A stretch of 64,000 nt of DNA from Promerops cafer (taxonomy: Eukaryota > Chordata > Aves > Passeriformes > Nectariniidae), in contig VZSE01001853.1 of assembly GCA_013398275.1 (NCBI GenBank), positions 794,501-858,500 on the forward strand, given 5' to 3'. Under the pieces are notes generated by a model that made no database searches, was not told where the DNA came from, and saw only the letters and a list, made by a program, of their open reading frames with translations. Both the position numbers and the translations under genes were made by a program. This document shows positions 24,688 to 39,700 of the stretch, piece after piece; within the stretch, counting starts at the first letter, position 1, and every line of letters begins with the position of its first letter.

Positions 24688-27600
24688 CTGTACTCAATAC
24701 GCAATGTATGGTTGATAAGTACAGGTTTTGCACGCGTTAATGACTTTCCAACAGGTCGTCATAGTGATATCTGGGGGTAGATTTTCCCTGACTAGATTCC
24801 AGTGAAGTCTTACCAGTACCTCCTGTTCTCAAGCACCACCTAACCTCAGAGGCACTTAAAATCATTCCAAGTTGGAGCACATTTAGGTAGAGGTCCTTGT
24901 GCATGCTCGGAAGTCTCCTGGTTTGGAAAGCTTAGTGCTTATTTTGATACGGGTAGGAGGTGCTTGACCTCTGTTCAAGTCCCTGAAGGGCCTGTTTTTA
25001 TTAGAACATGGCTAACTCATTCAAAATCATTGAGATCACTCCAGAACACTGTTAGAAGAAGAGGTAATGGCTAAACTTTGCCTCTTTTGTAACATGATTC
25101 AAGCACTTGCCCAGAAAGTTTAAGACCCTTGTCCTTTTCCTCTCAGTCTCCTTAATTATTTAAACAAGTTTTGGTGTTACCTGGAAGTTATGTCAATTTG
25201 TCCAGAACTATTGGCAGCAAGTCTTGGTATATATGATGCATGAGTTTAGCAAAATGCCAGAAGAGGAAAAATGAACAAATTTGGGGTTTTTTTTGGTGAA
25301 AGTCAATCAAACAAATTCTCAAAAAATTATAAAAATGCAATTAAAATACAACTTTCAGAATCTTTTGGCTATGTCATTGCCTTTTTTGTATTTCTTTTTC
25401 CATTATTAAATGAAGAAAAAAAACGAAAACTCTAAAAATGTGGATATTGGCAATATAGTAGTTACTTTTAAGGTTTATAAACATTACTTTTAGAGTAGGT
25501 CTTTTGGATCACTGACTATTTTGTCATTTCATATAACCATCTTTCCAGAAATTAAACTCTGAACTGCACTATTCCTAGTGGAAGACATTCTAGTTGTTAT
25601 GTTCAGATGGGGTTTTAATTTCCGTTTCAAGATTATTGTCTCCTGGTTTATATCACAGCGTTCCGATGATAGCATTAGTCAAATTTATCTATTGTTTTAT
25701 CCTCTTAAAATCTTAGTCAGACTTTGTTTTTCTAGATTGTAGCTTATTTGACTTCTCATGGGATAGATTCCTTGTTCTCTTGGACATCTGAGTACCATTT
25801 CTTTTAATCCTGACCTCACTTTAACACAGATAACTGGAATTCTGAATAATGTGTCAGATAATTTCCTGCTCTATCTCATATGATACCATAATTTCCACTA
25901 GATGTACCTTAGTGATTCCTGGAACTTTGTGTCTTTTGTGTCTTTTGTCAGCTGGGTCATGTTAGCAGTTTAGTTATCCTAATCTCATGTAAAAAATCTA
26001 GATCCTTCTCCTCAGTCTGCTCTGTCTTGTAGGAGTCTGGATGAACGGAACCATTACCTTAAGTTTCCTAGCCCTGCTCTAAGTCTTCCATATATATATA
26101 CATTCTTACTAGTTTTTTGATTATGCTACATTAGTATTGTTCTGTGAGAATCTACTCTGTCATTTCAGAGAAGCACATCACTAGAAGATGTGCAGTCATT
26201 TTTGCTGCAAATACGCAATGTGAGAAACAACTCACCTGAATGAACCTGTGATAAGTACAAAGAAGCTGCAAACATCTGAATTATTATCATTCCTCAAATA
26301 TGTTTTTAATCTACATTTCAGATCTTCAGCTATTTCATGTTGTGTCAATAGAATAAAAAAATGGAATTTGTAAAAAAGGAAAGGAAGTAGGTTTCAAAAG
26401 TTGCAATTTTAGCTCTGGTGTATGATGCTAATCAATTTGAACTTGCATTACTGAGTAGCGGGGGGCAAATAAAATTTGTGAAAAGGGCAAATACTTGTAA
26501 GTTGTTTCTTTGTTCTTATCATTTAACAGTTTAACCATACAAACCTGTCAGGGAAAATTTTTTTTCCTGTATTAGTTATGAAAAATCATAAAACAAATTA
26601 CACTGATTTCTCTGTAATTTTTTTACTTGCCTTGTTTTAATTTTTCTGTACACTTTATTTAGCTGCTACCAGATTAAAATGTTACAGAAATGTTAAGTGA
26701 TATTCTTTTTTTTGTCATTTAGAAAGACATAGATTTTAGGCACATTTGTTTTGCTAATTACTAGTCATATGGACTATCTTTTTGTGTCCTGTTCGATAGA
26801 AAATATTTGATCTGTAAGAACGCCTTTGTACTACACTCTGGGTTTAAGGAAGAGAATAGTATAAATTACGTTACATATTAGTTCATAATATTAGTTCAAA
26901 TAATGTCCTTAGCTTTCACTTGCCTGCTGCACTTTAAGATATTATTTATGTGTTATAGCTCATGTGTGAAGTCAATAGACATGCTTAAGCATCACTTAAA
27001 TACTAAAATTCTCTCATCATATTAGTACTTGTTATCTTTCCATAATGTTTGCAGTTCAAGCAGCTTTTATGCTTACTTGTATTTGCCTTCTTACTCCAGT
27101 TACCAGCCTAGAAAATAAATCCTTGTATATTCAAATTGATGCCAAGATGCCAGCAGTACAAACGATAATGCATGATTCATAATGCAAACTCTCAGAGCAT
27201 TTACTCGTGTACGAGTACATTCCTACGAAATGACAGATAACTTGATATACTAAATGTGTGATCACTGAAGAGATTCTTTGTTGATCTTGTATGTGTGCAC
27301 ATTTCATATCAATTCGGTGATCTTAAAGATGGTTAGAAAGTAGCAATTTTCTGTTACTCCCATTTTAATGCTAAAATAGGAAATAAACCATTTAAAACAA
27401 AAATATCTTCTAAACTGAATTTGTTTGAAAAATAGAACCGTATTTTTCAAAACTAAAAATAAGTCGTGTAGCAGTTTGTGGAGGGAATATAATGAAGGAG
27501 AATCTCTTAAAATAAGGAAATAAAAAGATTACTGAAATGTGATTGTTCCAAATGAAATAAAAATAGTTTTGCCAATACAACACTGATGCTTATAAACAGT

Positions 27601-29479
27601 TATTTAGGTCTTCAGAAAAATGTAAGTTCTATCCCTACCAAGTGTGCTCAAGACCCCTTCTTTTTCCCATTTTTGCATTTTTTGTTCAAATTACAATTTC
27701 AGAAATTGCATGCTATTAATGATAATATCTTGAGGACTAATAATACTTATAGAAAGAACAATATTTGAAAAAAACTTGAAAAAAGATACTTTTAAACACA
27801 GTCTATTTGACACATGCAGAAAATTTTGCTATTGAAACTCCGTAGCAAAGCTCTCAAACACAAAGAGTGAAAGAAACCTATTTCAAATAATACTTTTCTT
27901 GAGTCCCTTCAATGTCAAATGGTCTCTCTTCTTACTTATTTTCTTTTTTTCTAACTTTATTTTGCTGTTTAGTATTCTTTTGAACAGTCCCAAGCTGTGC
28001 ATTTCTTTTTTTTTTTTTGAAGCTGCATAAACTAACTTGAAATCAGTGAGAAATGCAAAATGAGAACTGTAAATGCCAGTAAAACTGGAGGAATGGGAAT
28101 TCATAGGAGGATAATACCAAAGCACTAAGCATTGTTGCTTTTGTTATTGCAATTTAAAATATAAAATCTGACCAAAATATTTGCATTAGCAATAGACTAT
28201 GCTTTCTTAAATACATAAAAATAAGTGAATATGCAACTTACAATTCTCCTTCTAGTATATATTTTAATTGCTTTTCTACCCACAAAGTTTATGGTCCTAT
28301 TTTATGTCTTTGTAAGAGTACAAGTACTTCAGTCTGGTGTTTATTTTATTAATTGTATTGCATGCTGTATTTGATCATGATCTGAGAGATGCATTGAATT
28401 ACTTTGAACACATGCTTTAGATTCCTTTAGATCCATAGTACAGTTGTTGAACATACCCTGCATTTCTAAAGAAGCAGAAAAAGATTGCTCACATTCATAC
28501 AAGAGCTTGCTTCCATGCCAAGAATGACAGATGCTGTTACAGCTGAGAAATGTAGTGTTTTAGGAAAACACTCAAACAGTAGTTATCTTAGGCCAAAGTA
28601 AAAAAAAAAGAAATTAATCTAAGATGCCTTAAACTAAACTGGAGTTAAAGGTACTTGCAGTGTAGATGTTGAGTTTACAAACTGTCAAGGATTATGTTCC
28701 AATTCAGTAAATCTGCAATATCTGAATGAACAAAATAGTTTTGTTCTCTGTCTTTAATAATTTCACGTGTGCCTAATTATTGTGTTCCTCATTTTAATTA
28801 AATATATTTGCAGGAATTTTTTTATTTTTAGTATTTTATGTTTTAGAGTGTGTGTAAATGATAGCATACCAGGGAATGGTGAAGAGGGGAGTTGTCTGTG
28901 CATAATCCAAACTTTTGTGGCCTGTATTTGACTTCACTGTGCCAAAGCAACATATTTGTCCTATTTTAATGTTCACATGATCAGCCAGAGTCTTTAAATT
29001 CATTCCATGTGCTACAGAGAAAAATTCATGGGAGATTGGTTGTCATGTTCAGCAAGAATATAAGATAATAGAGTAAATGGAAATTTGGAAAGTAAGAGAA
29101 AAGTATCAATAAAACAGAAGTACCAAATTATATAGCATTCTATATAATGATGCCACAGTTCTAGAAACACAAGAGTGGTAATGGCACAGATACAACAATG
29201 TAGCACTTAATGGACTAAAAGTCCTGACACACACTACTGCACTTGTGTGGTGACAATTTTGCTTCCTACAGTGCTAAAAATGCATATGACTTTACCTAAA
29301 TAAGAAAAATAATTGTTCTGAATTTTTCAAAACCCCTAAGATGTCATAGAAGTAATAACTTCTGAATTCTGTCAAAGTCATTAACTTCACAAATCTACAA
29401 AAAACTACACGTAATCAAGTAATTCTTTACAGTCCAGCAAGGAAACTTGGAAAAGGTACCTCTGGTCACTGACCAAAGG

Positions 29480-29523
29480 AAAAAACAAACAAACAAACAA
29501 ACAAACAAAACAAAACAAAAAAA
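29480..29523. repeat. (CAAA)n / (CAAAA)n microsatellite
   Basis: About six CAAA units (CAAAC periodicity of four) are followed by CAAAACAAAACAAAA and more A-rich sequence. It is a simple repeat with no linked transposon recognised. Confidence 0.92.
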
Positions 29524-32500
29524 CCACCACAAAACTATAATGGGGGTGGATATCTGCAGTTATACAGAGTTTTATTCCTTCATTAATTTATAATGATGTG
29601 TGTCATGGTAAGTGGCAAATAACCAATACTTCATTTACTTTCAGAAAGAGATTATATTTTATATCAACAAGAAAGTTCTGTTGAGTTGTGTTACGTTCTG
29701 TGGCTGGGGAACAGAGATTCATAAAGAACATTTTCTTCTATTTTGAAGAAGCAATTTTAAAATGGGATAAAATGCTAAATATTCTGGGTCTTCCCAGTGT
29801 TGGTGTTACAGGCAGAGTTGAGTTAGCTTGATACTTTTTATTATTCTGAAAGGGAGAGAATATCCCTTGAAAGTTCAAAGAAAATGGTTTAAACAGTTTA
29901 AGCCACAGGCCACATCAGAATAATCCCTGGTCAGAATTTGACATGTGTCAAAAACACTGTTTCTCTCAAAGCAGATGCTCTTTACTCTTACCAATATACT
30001 TGAATTCAAGTAAGAATTCAGAAAAATCATTTACATTGTGTGGGTCAAACAAGCTAATCTCTGTGGTTACTTTTGGCTATATCTAAGACTATATGTACAG
30101 TTTATTGTATTTTTGCATTAATCTGATCTAGCTTTATTCTAGTCTGCACATGCATGGTTGTTAACTTGATCACAAAGCTAAGTAAAGACTAATTTACTGT
30201 TCTCCTTACCTTACACAATGAGTGCAGTCTTGGAAAATGCCCTTCATTGTTGAAAGCCCAGACATCTGCTAGAAAACCTGCTGTGGCCAATTGGATTTCA
30301 AATCTTAGCACTATTCATCTCGAAGTAACATCTTTTTAGTATTCCTTATGTATTTGTCTCCACATCTGAACATTCACACACTCAAGTCTAATGACAATTT
30401 CCCATCTTTATCAATATTCATGCATGTAGCTTGCAGTCCACACTCCTACATTATCATACTTAGTCTTTTTCAAAACGAAGCAGAGAATGGAGCACAAGGT
30501 CCAGAACTATACTGAGATTTCTGCTTTATCTTCACTTCTCCAGGGTGCCACCTCCACTGGTAGCTTTCTCACTGATGATAATTCTCAAATTTCACACTGT
30601 TTTTTGTTTACTCTGCTTTGAAGAGGAACATTTCATTCAAGGTCCAAAACATTGACAAGAAAAGCTATTATTAAAAATTCCAGAAAGACTCTCATCTGAA
30701 AGAGTCTGTGAACTCCTTGACAAAAACAGGAAGCTTGGGTGGAGGTCCTATTTTGAGTAAAAGTGTTTTTGATCTTAACTTCCTAAAAACTTCACTCCCA
30801 TGACAGAGACCTTTTACCTCATCTAAGGACTTAATTCCAGTAATCTGCTGACGTGAGGCTTAAGTTTCACTCTGGAGGACAGTTTACACTTTCATATCCC
30901 TGGAACTTAAGAAAAAGAAAATGTATTCTGTCATCTGCCTGTAAGTTCAGAATCATTATATGAATAATAATAATGGGGTGACACTATTCTCATATCATTT
31001 GCTAAGAATAGGCAAAATGAAATCTTCTCATGTAGGAATAACTGATCAAATTCATCATTTGATAGGAGTGTTGAGTAAATCAGTAACTAGGATGGTTTGT
31101 TCCCAGCTGAAAAATAACTGAAGTGAAAAGTGATGATTTAAGACCTATTTTCAAAGAACTTGTAGGTAAGACAAGATTAGATACCACCAGGAAGTAAGTG
31201 TTATTCTTTCTCTTCAAATTCTGACAAATCAGAGAGGAATTTGAGAAGGTTTTTTTAACTTTCTAGCTGGGAAAGCTGCAGAATGTTCTTCCTATGTTGC
31301 TTTTTCCAGCCAGAATCATCTGTACAGTAAATCCCCAACAATGAGGATTCTCCAAATGGAAATACAACTAATAAAGTTCTTAGTAGTCTTCTCCCTATCA
31401 AGAGTACTGCTGGATTGTCAGTTTTCCTACTCAGCATAGTCATTGGATAGTTTGATATGAGGAAGTGTTTTTTTGATGTGTGTGTGTCTGAGTCAATCAG
31501 ATTCTTAACTTACTTTATGGTTAGGTCACTGATGGTTTTTTAGGTAATGTGGCTACTACTTCATTACATATTGCAGTTTGAAGTGTTTGGCCCTTTAACT
31601 CTGTCAGGCAGCAAGAAGAATTTTTTTTCCATTTATTCTTTCATAGGGAAGTTTTGCACATGCTTTCATTTGATTTTAACAGACTTCAACCCTTTAAATA
31701 CTTATAGCATGTGGCAGAGTGATCCTAGGGAACCTCAATGCCTGAAGAGCCTTCTCACTGGATGAAAAAGCTCTAATACTTTTAATAATAATGTAGTAGA
31801 GCCTGTGTCACTGTGATAGTTCCCAGCACAAGTTCACCCCTGAGATTTGCACTGCAAATCACAAGCTTTAACTCATGAAACCCTTATGCTTCATTTTGCT
31901 TTCAGGATGGTAATTCTGCAGTTTTTATTGAAGATTCCTAACCCATAGTCATGGTGTTTTTGTGGGGAATACATCTTGGAATAACTAACACTCTGGATGT
32001 CCTGAAGCAATTTACCTGAAACTGTTCTTTAAAGTATGGTATCTCTGTGTACATTTGCAGTGTACACTGTTTATTGCTTGCCTTTGAATGTCTGTTTATG
32101 ATTACCAGGAATTCTAAGATTAGAAAGAAGTGAAAATATGGGCGAAACTCCAGCCCATTTATATAACAGTACTCAAAGTATTAGACTGTGTATCCCATTA
32201 GTATTGCTTAGACAAGCAGGCTTTAGTGTCATGTACCTCTAAACACTGCATCTCCAAGAACATCTGACGGTCTGCAGATTTTCTTGTTTTCTGAGAGATT
32301 TACTCCATTTTGAATTAAGGCAAATTGAGGTATTACCCTATTAAGGGGTTTTAGATTAAGCCTAAAGTCTGGTTCTAACCTGGTCCAGACTTTAACAGCA
32401 GCAGAATGGAATGCTAAGAATGGAGCTCAGAGTGGAATAGAGTTTAAATTACTTGGAAAAATATTAAACACCTTCACCTACTGAAACCCTTGTAATAAAG

Positions 32501-34871
32501 CAAAAATATTACAGCTCACACAAAACAAATTTAACTGAAGTGCAGTGGTAACTAGACTATTTTTCAGTCATGACTTAAATATTCATACAGAACTGGTAAA
32601 TAGCATGGCCGGACTGAAATGCAACAGTTCATTCTTCCAATTTTAAAAGGAAATTAACTTTTTCTCTCAGTATTTAGGTCCTCATTCAGTGGAAGTCTTG
32701 TAAACCATAAGAATATGAAGGGTTAAAGCCATATTTTAACATACTGTTCAGTAAACAAGTTCCTTTATTGAGGAGTTAATGTTAACAGTATGAAATGTCA
32801 GAAGAAACTTTCCATTTGCTCTTCAGCGAGTACAGGAATTGCATCTGCAGTTGCTTCCTTAGTTGCATCGTAGACTAGCTACATTCTAGGGCTCCTAGAA
32901 AGCATGGATAATGACAGGGATGAAATGTTAAAAGCACTGGACACACAGAGTAGAAGGAGTTTTCTCTGTCTTCCACAATAAAAAGATGCTGACTTTGATA
33001 TGATACTCACATGGGACGGAATGTTTGGAGATCAGGAGTGTCTTTGTCCACAAGCCCCATTAGGGGAAAAGATCCAAAAGAACAAACATTTGTTTTCAAG
33101 TTCTCTACAAGAAGAAGGAAAATTATACTTCTTCGGTGTGGTTATTGCAGGGATTGTGATAGTTCAGCTAAAGAAGGAATTGTTGAAATGGTGAGAGAGA
33201 AGAGAGCAAATGGGAGGAAAATAGGAAAATAAAGACAAAGATATGTAGGAAGAGAGAAGAGATCTGGACATAATCAGAGGAAGCAGAGAAATGAGAATGA
33301 TATGCACTAAAATACATAAATTTCAATGCTTTTTGCTTTTGTGCCTCAGGAGAAAAGTGATGGTTCAATCACATCTAAGACTCTTAGAATGTGTGCATGA
33401 AACTGGTATTGCAAAGCCTGTTAGAATCCAAATAATTCATGAATCCTGACTTCCTTTTCTTCTTTTCAAACCTGGATTTTGCTTTCTTTATTTTCAGCTG
33501 CTTTTCACAATATTGCTCTTCTCAAATTAATCACTTGAGTTGTAAAGGCAAAGTTGGGTCTTTCTGTAAAAAATTTGTTAAACTTGTCAGATGACTGATA
33601 AAATACAGAAAAGTATGTTGTGAAGGCAAATATGCTCAAGAATGGAGACAGCTTGGAGTTAACTGATTATTTTTCACAATAGTTACTGCATTTTTTTAAG
33701 TATTTTCATTTCTCACATGCCTCAGCAGGTAATATAGGATAATTTGATAACTGAAGAATTTATTGGGATAGGCTGCTTTATAGAAAGCTTAGATTCACTT
33801 GACCTTTTTCATGTTTGCAGATGAAGAGAAATGAGATTGTTTCATTAGTGTCATAAGCAGCTTGGTGATGTATCTGTTCAGGATTCATTTAGGACTCCAA
33901 GCTTTTATAAGCATAGATAAGGTGACTATAGCTCATTCCTTTTGTTTTGGGCTGTAAAAGTATCTTCCATATTCTCTTGTGCTATTGAAACCATTGTCTG
34001 TGTGTTTATTGTTCCTACAAATACTCTCTGTTTGATTTGAAAGACTTGTACAGTTCAGGAAAATAATTTTTAGAACCAATATATGTTTCATTTCTGGGTA
34101 ATGACACACAAAAATATCTACACTTTAGGACTTGTAATAAACCACCCTGTATGCAACACTTTATTATTTGATAGTTGTCTCTAGAGCTGTAAAGCAGTTG
34201 ATGAACTTTTTTTGGTTTTAAGTCATGCTCATGAAGAGAAGTCTTCACACTGTCTGCTTTGTTTTCCTGTTAATGGTAATGTGGTTCCAGTTACTGTGAC
34301 TGCTTTGGAAAGGACATTTTACATATCTTAGATTTGAAAGAAGACAGATCCAGTTGTGCTCCCCTACCCACTGCTCGTCTGTCAGTCATTTTAGTATCCT
34401 TTGATGACCATCTCTGCTGTTGCCACTGCCGTGTCTTTCCATCCTTTGCTCTTCTAACAAAAGCTCCCCTGAGCTGCCCAGCTGCACTGAAGCATGCCTG
34501 ATGGCCTGCAGGCAGCTTAATGGAAGTTCCTTTAAGTTCTGAAAAACAGATGGAAAGCCATGTATTTTTCTAGTATCATACTTAGTTTAAAACAACTGCT
34601 GGAAGTACATTTATAGCAGTTTTCAGTATGTGAATTTTAATATATTAATAGTTTTTATGTAGCATTCATTTGCTAATAAGGAAATGCAGATTGTCTTGTG
34701 TGGGATCATCCTTCTTGTCTTTGAAGGGAACAAATGTTTTTTGTAAACAGCAAGCTCAGTATTAGCCAACAGTATACTCTTACAAAATCCTGGGCTGTAT
34801 TATCAGGAGAATTGTCAAGACATCAAAAAAAGTCCAGTTTTGGGATATCCAATAGAAGCAAGATAGTGATA

Positions 34872-35270
34872 AACTGGAGTGAATGTAGAAGAGAGCCACC
34901 ACTATGGTCAGTGCTGGAGCGCTTGCCCCAGGAGGAGGAGCTGGGTGGGTGTGTTCAGCCTGGTCTCTGAGGCTCCTGACAGCAGTATCCCCAGTGCCTC
35001 TGGACAGGTCATTGGGAAGATGGAGGCAGACCCTTCACGGCAGGGCATGGAAGAGGGATGAGAGAGTGTCAGTTAAAACAGAAGATTGTGACTTGGTCTA
35101 AAGAAAATCTTTTTCACTACAAGCATTACTGTGAGCACTCTCCATCCTTGAGTTTTCAAGACCCGAGTGGCTAAAGCTTTGAAAAACATGGTCTGATTTC
35201 ATAGGTGACCTGGCTCTGAACGGGATGTTGGACTAGATACCCCCTGAAATCCCATCCAACCTCAATTATT
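34872..35270 (+). mobile_element. CR1 LINE 3' end, plus strand
   Basis: This is the end of ORF2 plus the 3' region of an avian CR1. Visible signatures are an ACTGGAGTGAATG…GAGAGCCACCACTATGGTCA opening, GTTCAGCCTGGTCTC, the AAAATCTTTTTCACTACAAG segment, and the terminal GATGTTGGACTAGATACC…CCCATCCAACCTC. It is 5'-truncated, like nearly all CR1 copies, and has many substitutions. The overlapping open frames at 34734-35101 are remnants or chance. Confidence 0.75.
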
Positions 35271-35899
35271 TAATAATTGGTTTGTATTTGTGTCATTGAG
35301 AACTTATTTTTAAGGCGTAATTTCACTGAACAATAAATAGAATATTATGCAGCAATATGCTGGCCTCTCGTAAGTGATTGCAAACACCAAGACCATCCAT
35401 TACATTAATTATTAGGGGAAAAGGTAGTTTGCTGTCCCTCTTTGCTAACCGTAGCACTTTTAGGAACATGTCCTTGAAAGATAACAAGGTATGCCTGTAC
35501 CTTGAACTCTGCTTATCAGGAAATCAAACCTGTTATGTGTGATATAAAGGACATACCAATCCTGTGCTAAATTATGGCAGTTTGAACCCCAACCTTCTGA
35601 CCTATTCTGCCAGACTCTCAGTGGGGAAAATGGAGGGGGAGTAAACAGTCTCTAGTGGCACAGCAGTTACCAGCTTTGTCTGATGGTCTCCCACTTAGCC
35701 CTGCCTCAAAAGATTTGTCCCTACCTTCTCATTTCTTTCCCTGTTCTTTTCCAGAAAGCTTCAGTGATAACCCTTCCTTTTCTTATTTTTTCCTTGCTGA
35801 CCATCCATTTTTTTATCACCATATAAAACAGAATTTTAGTTTTTATATTATTGATTTCACAAAAGTTACATTTATGGAATTAAGAACTTAAATATTTTT

Positions 35900-38800
35900 A
35901 TGTTTATTTCTGACTGTTTTAAGGAGGTATATGGCATTCCAAGTATTTTTCTTCTTGTAGTCTGTAGTTGTAATGCCCTTTAGATTTTAATTGTTAAAAG
36001 GAAAGAGACATTTAGTTACTGCTCTTATCATTTATATAACTGCTGTTCTGTCAATCATTTCACATTGACTTTTTCCCTCTTTGCATTATTGGAATTAAAA
36101 ATCATACCGTAATTATCTTTTGTTAAGTATATATATACATCTAAAAGTATCTTAATGAATTTTCTATTAAATCAGAGGAACAGGAGCATATACATCCACA
36201 AATAATGAATGCTATTTAGGCTAGCAAGTAATAATCATTTCATGTGGAATCACAAGAAATTCCTGAAAATATTTATATTGATTTTACTGTATATTTGATT
36301 AAATGTAACCTCTCTGACTAGTAAGAGGGGAGAGTTTAAAGAGACAAATTTTTGTATGTTTCATCCAAGAGAAAAAAACAATTCAGATAACAGATTCAGA
36401 GTCTTTCTGTAACTCCAATCTCTTAATTTTCTTGAGCACTGAAAAACAATGTCTGTAATGTTTGTAGTGCAATAATGATAATGTAATGAACAATTTCTGT
36501 AGCTTCCAATATCAGATCTTTTCAGGTATGTTTTATCTGCTACAATAACAATTTATTACAATTATTTTCCAGAAACACAAGTACTATTACTATTAGAGAA
36601 TATTTTAATAAACTAGTAGAATCTCTGTAAAAGATAATACTTGGTTTAAGGAGATAAATTGTGGAATCATTATCGAAATTGTACACTATCTTGAAAAAAT
36701 TATGATGAACAGCAGAAAAAAATTATCAAGTCTGACAATTCCAAGTGTATGCTACAAACTTGGAACTGTGTAGAGAAATATTGAAAGTCAATGCTTTTAA
36801 TTTTTAATGTTAAGTATCAAGAAAGTTGCTGGTCTTCATTCAGATCTGTTTTATATTTCTCATATCAAAACCTCTCACAGTTACAATTTCAATTAATTAT
36901 TTCCTCATTAATCAATATGCATTATTGGGGTGTAAGTCTCTGTACTCTTCCTTGACTTTTTGTTGATTTAGTACAAAATTCAGCTTTGTTAGTATGGCAT
37001 TTTTTGCAAGGAATGAAGTAAACCATGAAATTAAAATACTGGTTTAATAAAGTTAATGGTTTGGGATGACATGAGAAATCAAACAGAGAAAATTATACAT
37101 AGAAAATATGGCTAAAGATTTAATGAGGTTTTACTAAATGCACTTCGAGTTATCTGCTGTTGGATTAACATATGTATAATAGACAAAACTATATTGCATT
37201 GCAGGGATTCTTTTCCATCTGTCACTTCAAAGCGATTTTTCTTTTAAATGAAGTATTTATTTGCTTGAGCAAAGATGTTGACTAGGCAATGAGAAATTTA
37301 ATCAGGCTTATTCTGCTGCTTGTCCAGATGTATGGCCCACCTCAGTTCAGCATGTTTCTCGTACTTCCAAGATCTGCGATTTTTGCCATTTTATGTGCTA
37401 GTGCACACAGATGCAAAAGATAACTTTGTGCAGTGTATTGAGTCTGTGCCAGAAACAATCCAACTGTTCAGCTTCTTCTGACTTACCTGACTACTTCTGA
37501 CATCAGCTTGAGATGCTGATGTCTGCACCCTTTAGCTTGGCTATGTTTCCCCTTTAGACTGTTGTCCTGAACTCAGGAGACTTTTATGAAGCAATTTCCT
37601 CTGATATCTCTTCACTAGGCTTCAGAGAACTCATTTCATAGCCTTCCTGTTCGAAAAAGAGGAATCTTTAATCTTTCTTTGGGCTATTTTGAAGCTTCAT
37701 TCAAGGGATCTTGTGAGATGGTAATTTCCATTTTTGGATTTCCAAACTAGATATCGCTGTGCCTGCATCTCCTGAAATACCTGATCTGGTAGGTATTCTC
37801 AGACCAGCCATGTTTTTCATGCTTCTATATTTTTTATCACCAGAAACATCAGTGAGAACACAAGGTTATATATCTTGACTAATTTGTATAGGCAAAGAGA
37901 AAAGCAACTACCATTAGACTCCTAAAAATTACTGAGTTGACCCTGTTCTCCTATTTATGTATCTAAAAAACAAGTTTTGAGGAGGAAGCAGTGAAATTGT
38001 ATCACATCCTTTATTATATGCTCACTCGTTTCTTTGGGTCCTTTCTTTTTGTTAAGGATGCTGTCACATCCTTAATAAATGTTTGTATACTGGTAAAGTT
38101 CAGTTAGGTTATTTGAACATCTTTTGCATTTATTTCATTGAAACAAATAACAAAAGAGTCAATAAATATGCTGATTACTTAAACCAAGTAATAAAATCTG
38201 GGTAAGTGAGAAGACTAAGTATGCATTGGCAGCACTGTGCTATTGCAGAGTAGCAATTGCACCCTGCTTCATTTTTGTAAGAACGGCATGACAGGAGTTG
38301 CTCTTCTTTTTTAACAGTTGCCCAAAATAAAGAATGCACTTTCAGTAAGTGAAAGGCTAGATTTGATGCCCATCCAAGCTCCAGGAATGAGAGAAAATTC
38401 CCTAGTGAAGTTTTATTTGGAAATTCTTGTGACTGAAGTATGACTCCCAAGCACAGGCTTGGCAGAAGCAGTCTCTACCCAGTAGTCTTGAAGCTGTGTC
38501 TTGGTGCAGGAGAGAATCTTACGTGTCACAGAGTCAGAGTCAAATAAAAGAAAGCACAATTGCATAGTCCAGAGACGAAGAAACAAAGATGGATTTCTGT
38601 CCCTGTCAGTCGGCATGATTCAGCAGATACATTTAAGGCTTTCATGTTGTTCATTCTTGTAGTCTAGTGTACACTGGGCATTAGTCTAGTTAGAGTAGAA
38701 GGGATAGATGGGTCCTGCATTCTGAAGAACTCCTATTTATTGCATAAGTGATTTTGGGTTTAGGTGTCCTGAAGCTGCAAGGAGTGCAAACCAACTGTTT

Positions 38801-39700
38801 ATCTTGCTGAGTGTGGATGTTTGGATCTAGCACTTCCTACAAACTGCAAAATAGTATGTGGAAGTTTTTTTCGACAGAATGACGATCAGAGGCTAATACA
38901 AAATAAATGCTTAGGATACTGCAAAACACAAAAATCTGCTTTGAAGCAAGCAGCTTTAAACAAAGCTTCTGAGCTTTCTCTCTCAGATTTTACTGAACCA
39001 CATGCAGAAGTACTGTATCTTTAATTACTTGATACGAAGCAAATGTAACATCTGGTACGAACTTGAATGTTAAATCAAGTTTACCCTTTAGTGTCTAAGC
39101 TATATGTTTCTGGGTTTTTTTTTTAATTACAGCCTGAACCAGGAATATTGTGCTGAAAAAAAAATCTCAGCATGTTGTTTGAGAAAAACAAATTTTAAGT
39201 CAAAATTACTTCAACAAAACACACAATTTTTCATTGCTTAAACAGTTTGTAAATGACATGCTTCATCTTCTGTTTAATCATTATACTCAGAGCTTTTGTT
39301 GTTGTTGTTGTCAGTATTTAAATTTGTTACAAAGTACATTGTTATTTTAGACAAGATTAGAAATAGTTTATTTTATAGACATGAATGAAGTAATAAATAC
39401 TACAAAAAACTGAAAATGCCTATAAAGTTGGTATAAATATGTCATAAAATTTGTATTTTTAACTGAATGACAGATTTCTTACCCATTTTCTACTAAATAT
39501 TGAAACAGACTTTCATTTTGTGAAATCAGGCAGATACGTGACTAATCAGAGTTAATCTGAGTGCTGCAAAAGCTGAACAATGAAAGCATTTGAGAACTAA
39601 AGATCTGAGTTCTTACATTTTTAGTTATTTAGTGAGTAGCATGTGAACACAAATCATGGGAAATTTTTGATTGCTCAGAAATAAGGCAACAAGTTTTTAG
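35900..39700. other. AT-rich intronic stretch without recognisable repeats
   Basis: Roughly 3.8 kb in which I recognise no LINE, LTR or long simple repeat. It contains many TAATTA, ATTAAT and ATGCAT-like words, for example near 36890-36930. It may simply be old unique intron, or it may hold conserved noncoding elements; sequence alone does not decide this. Confidence 0.4.
39295..39311. repeat. (GTT)n microsatellite
   Basis: Five consecutive GTT units follow a short T run. Confidence 0.85.

Noticed and set aside
23960..24715. 152-, 94- and 90-codon frames on opposite strands
   Set aside because: They lie within or at the edges of the plus-strand LTR and read its GC-rich repeat units; not a protein.
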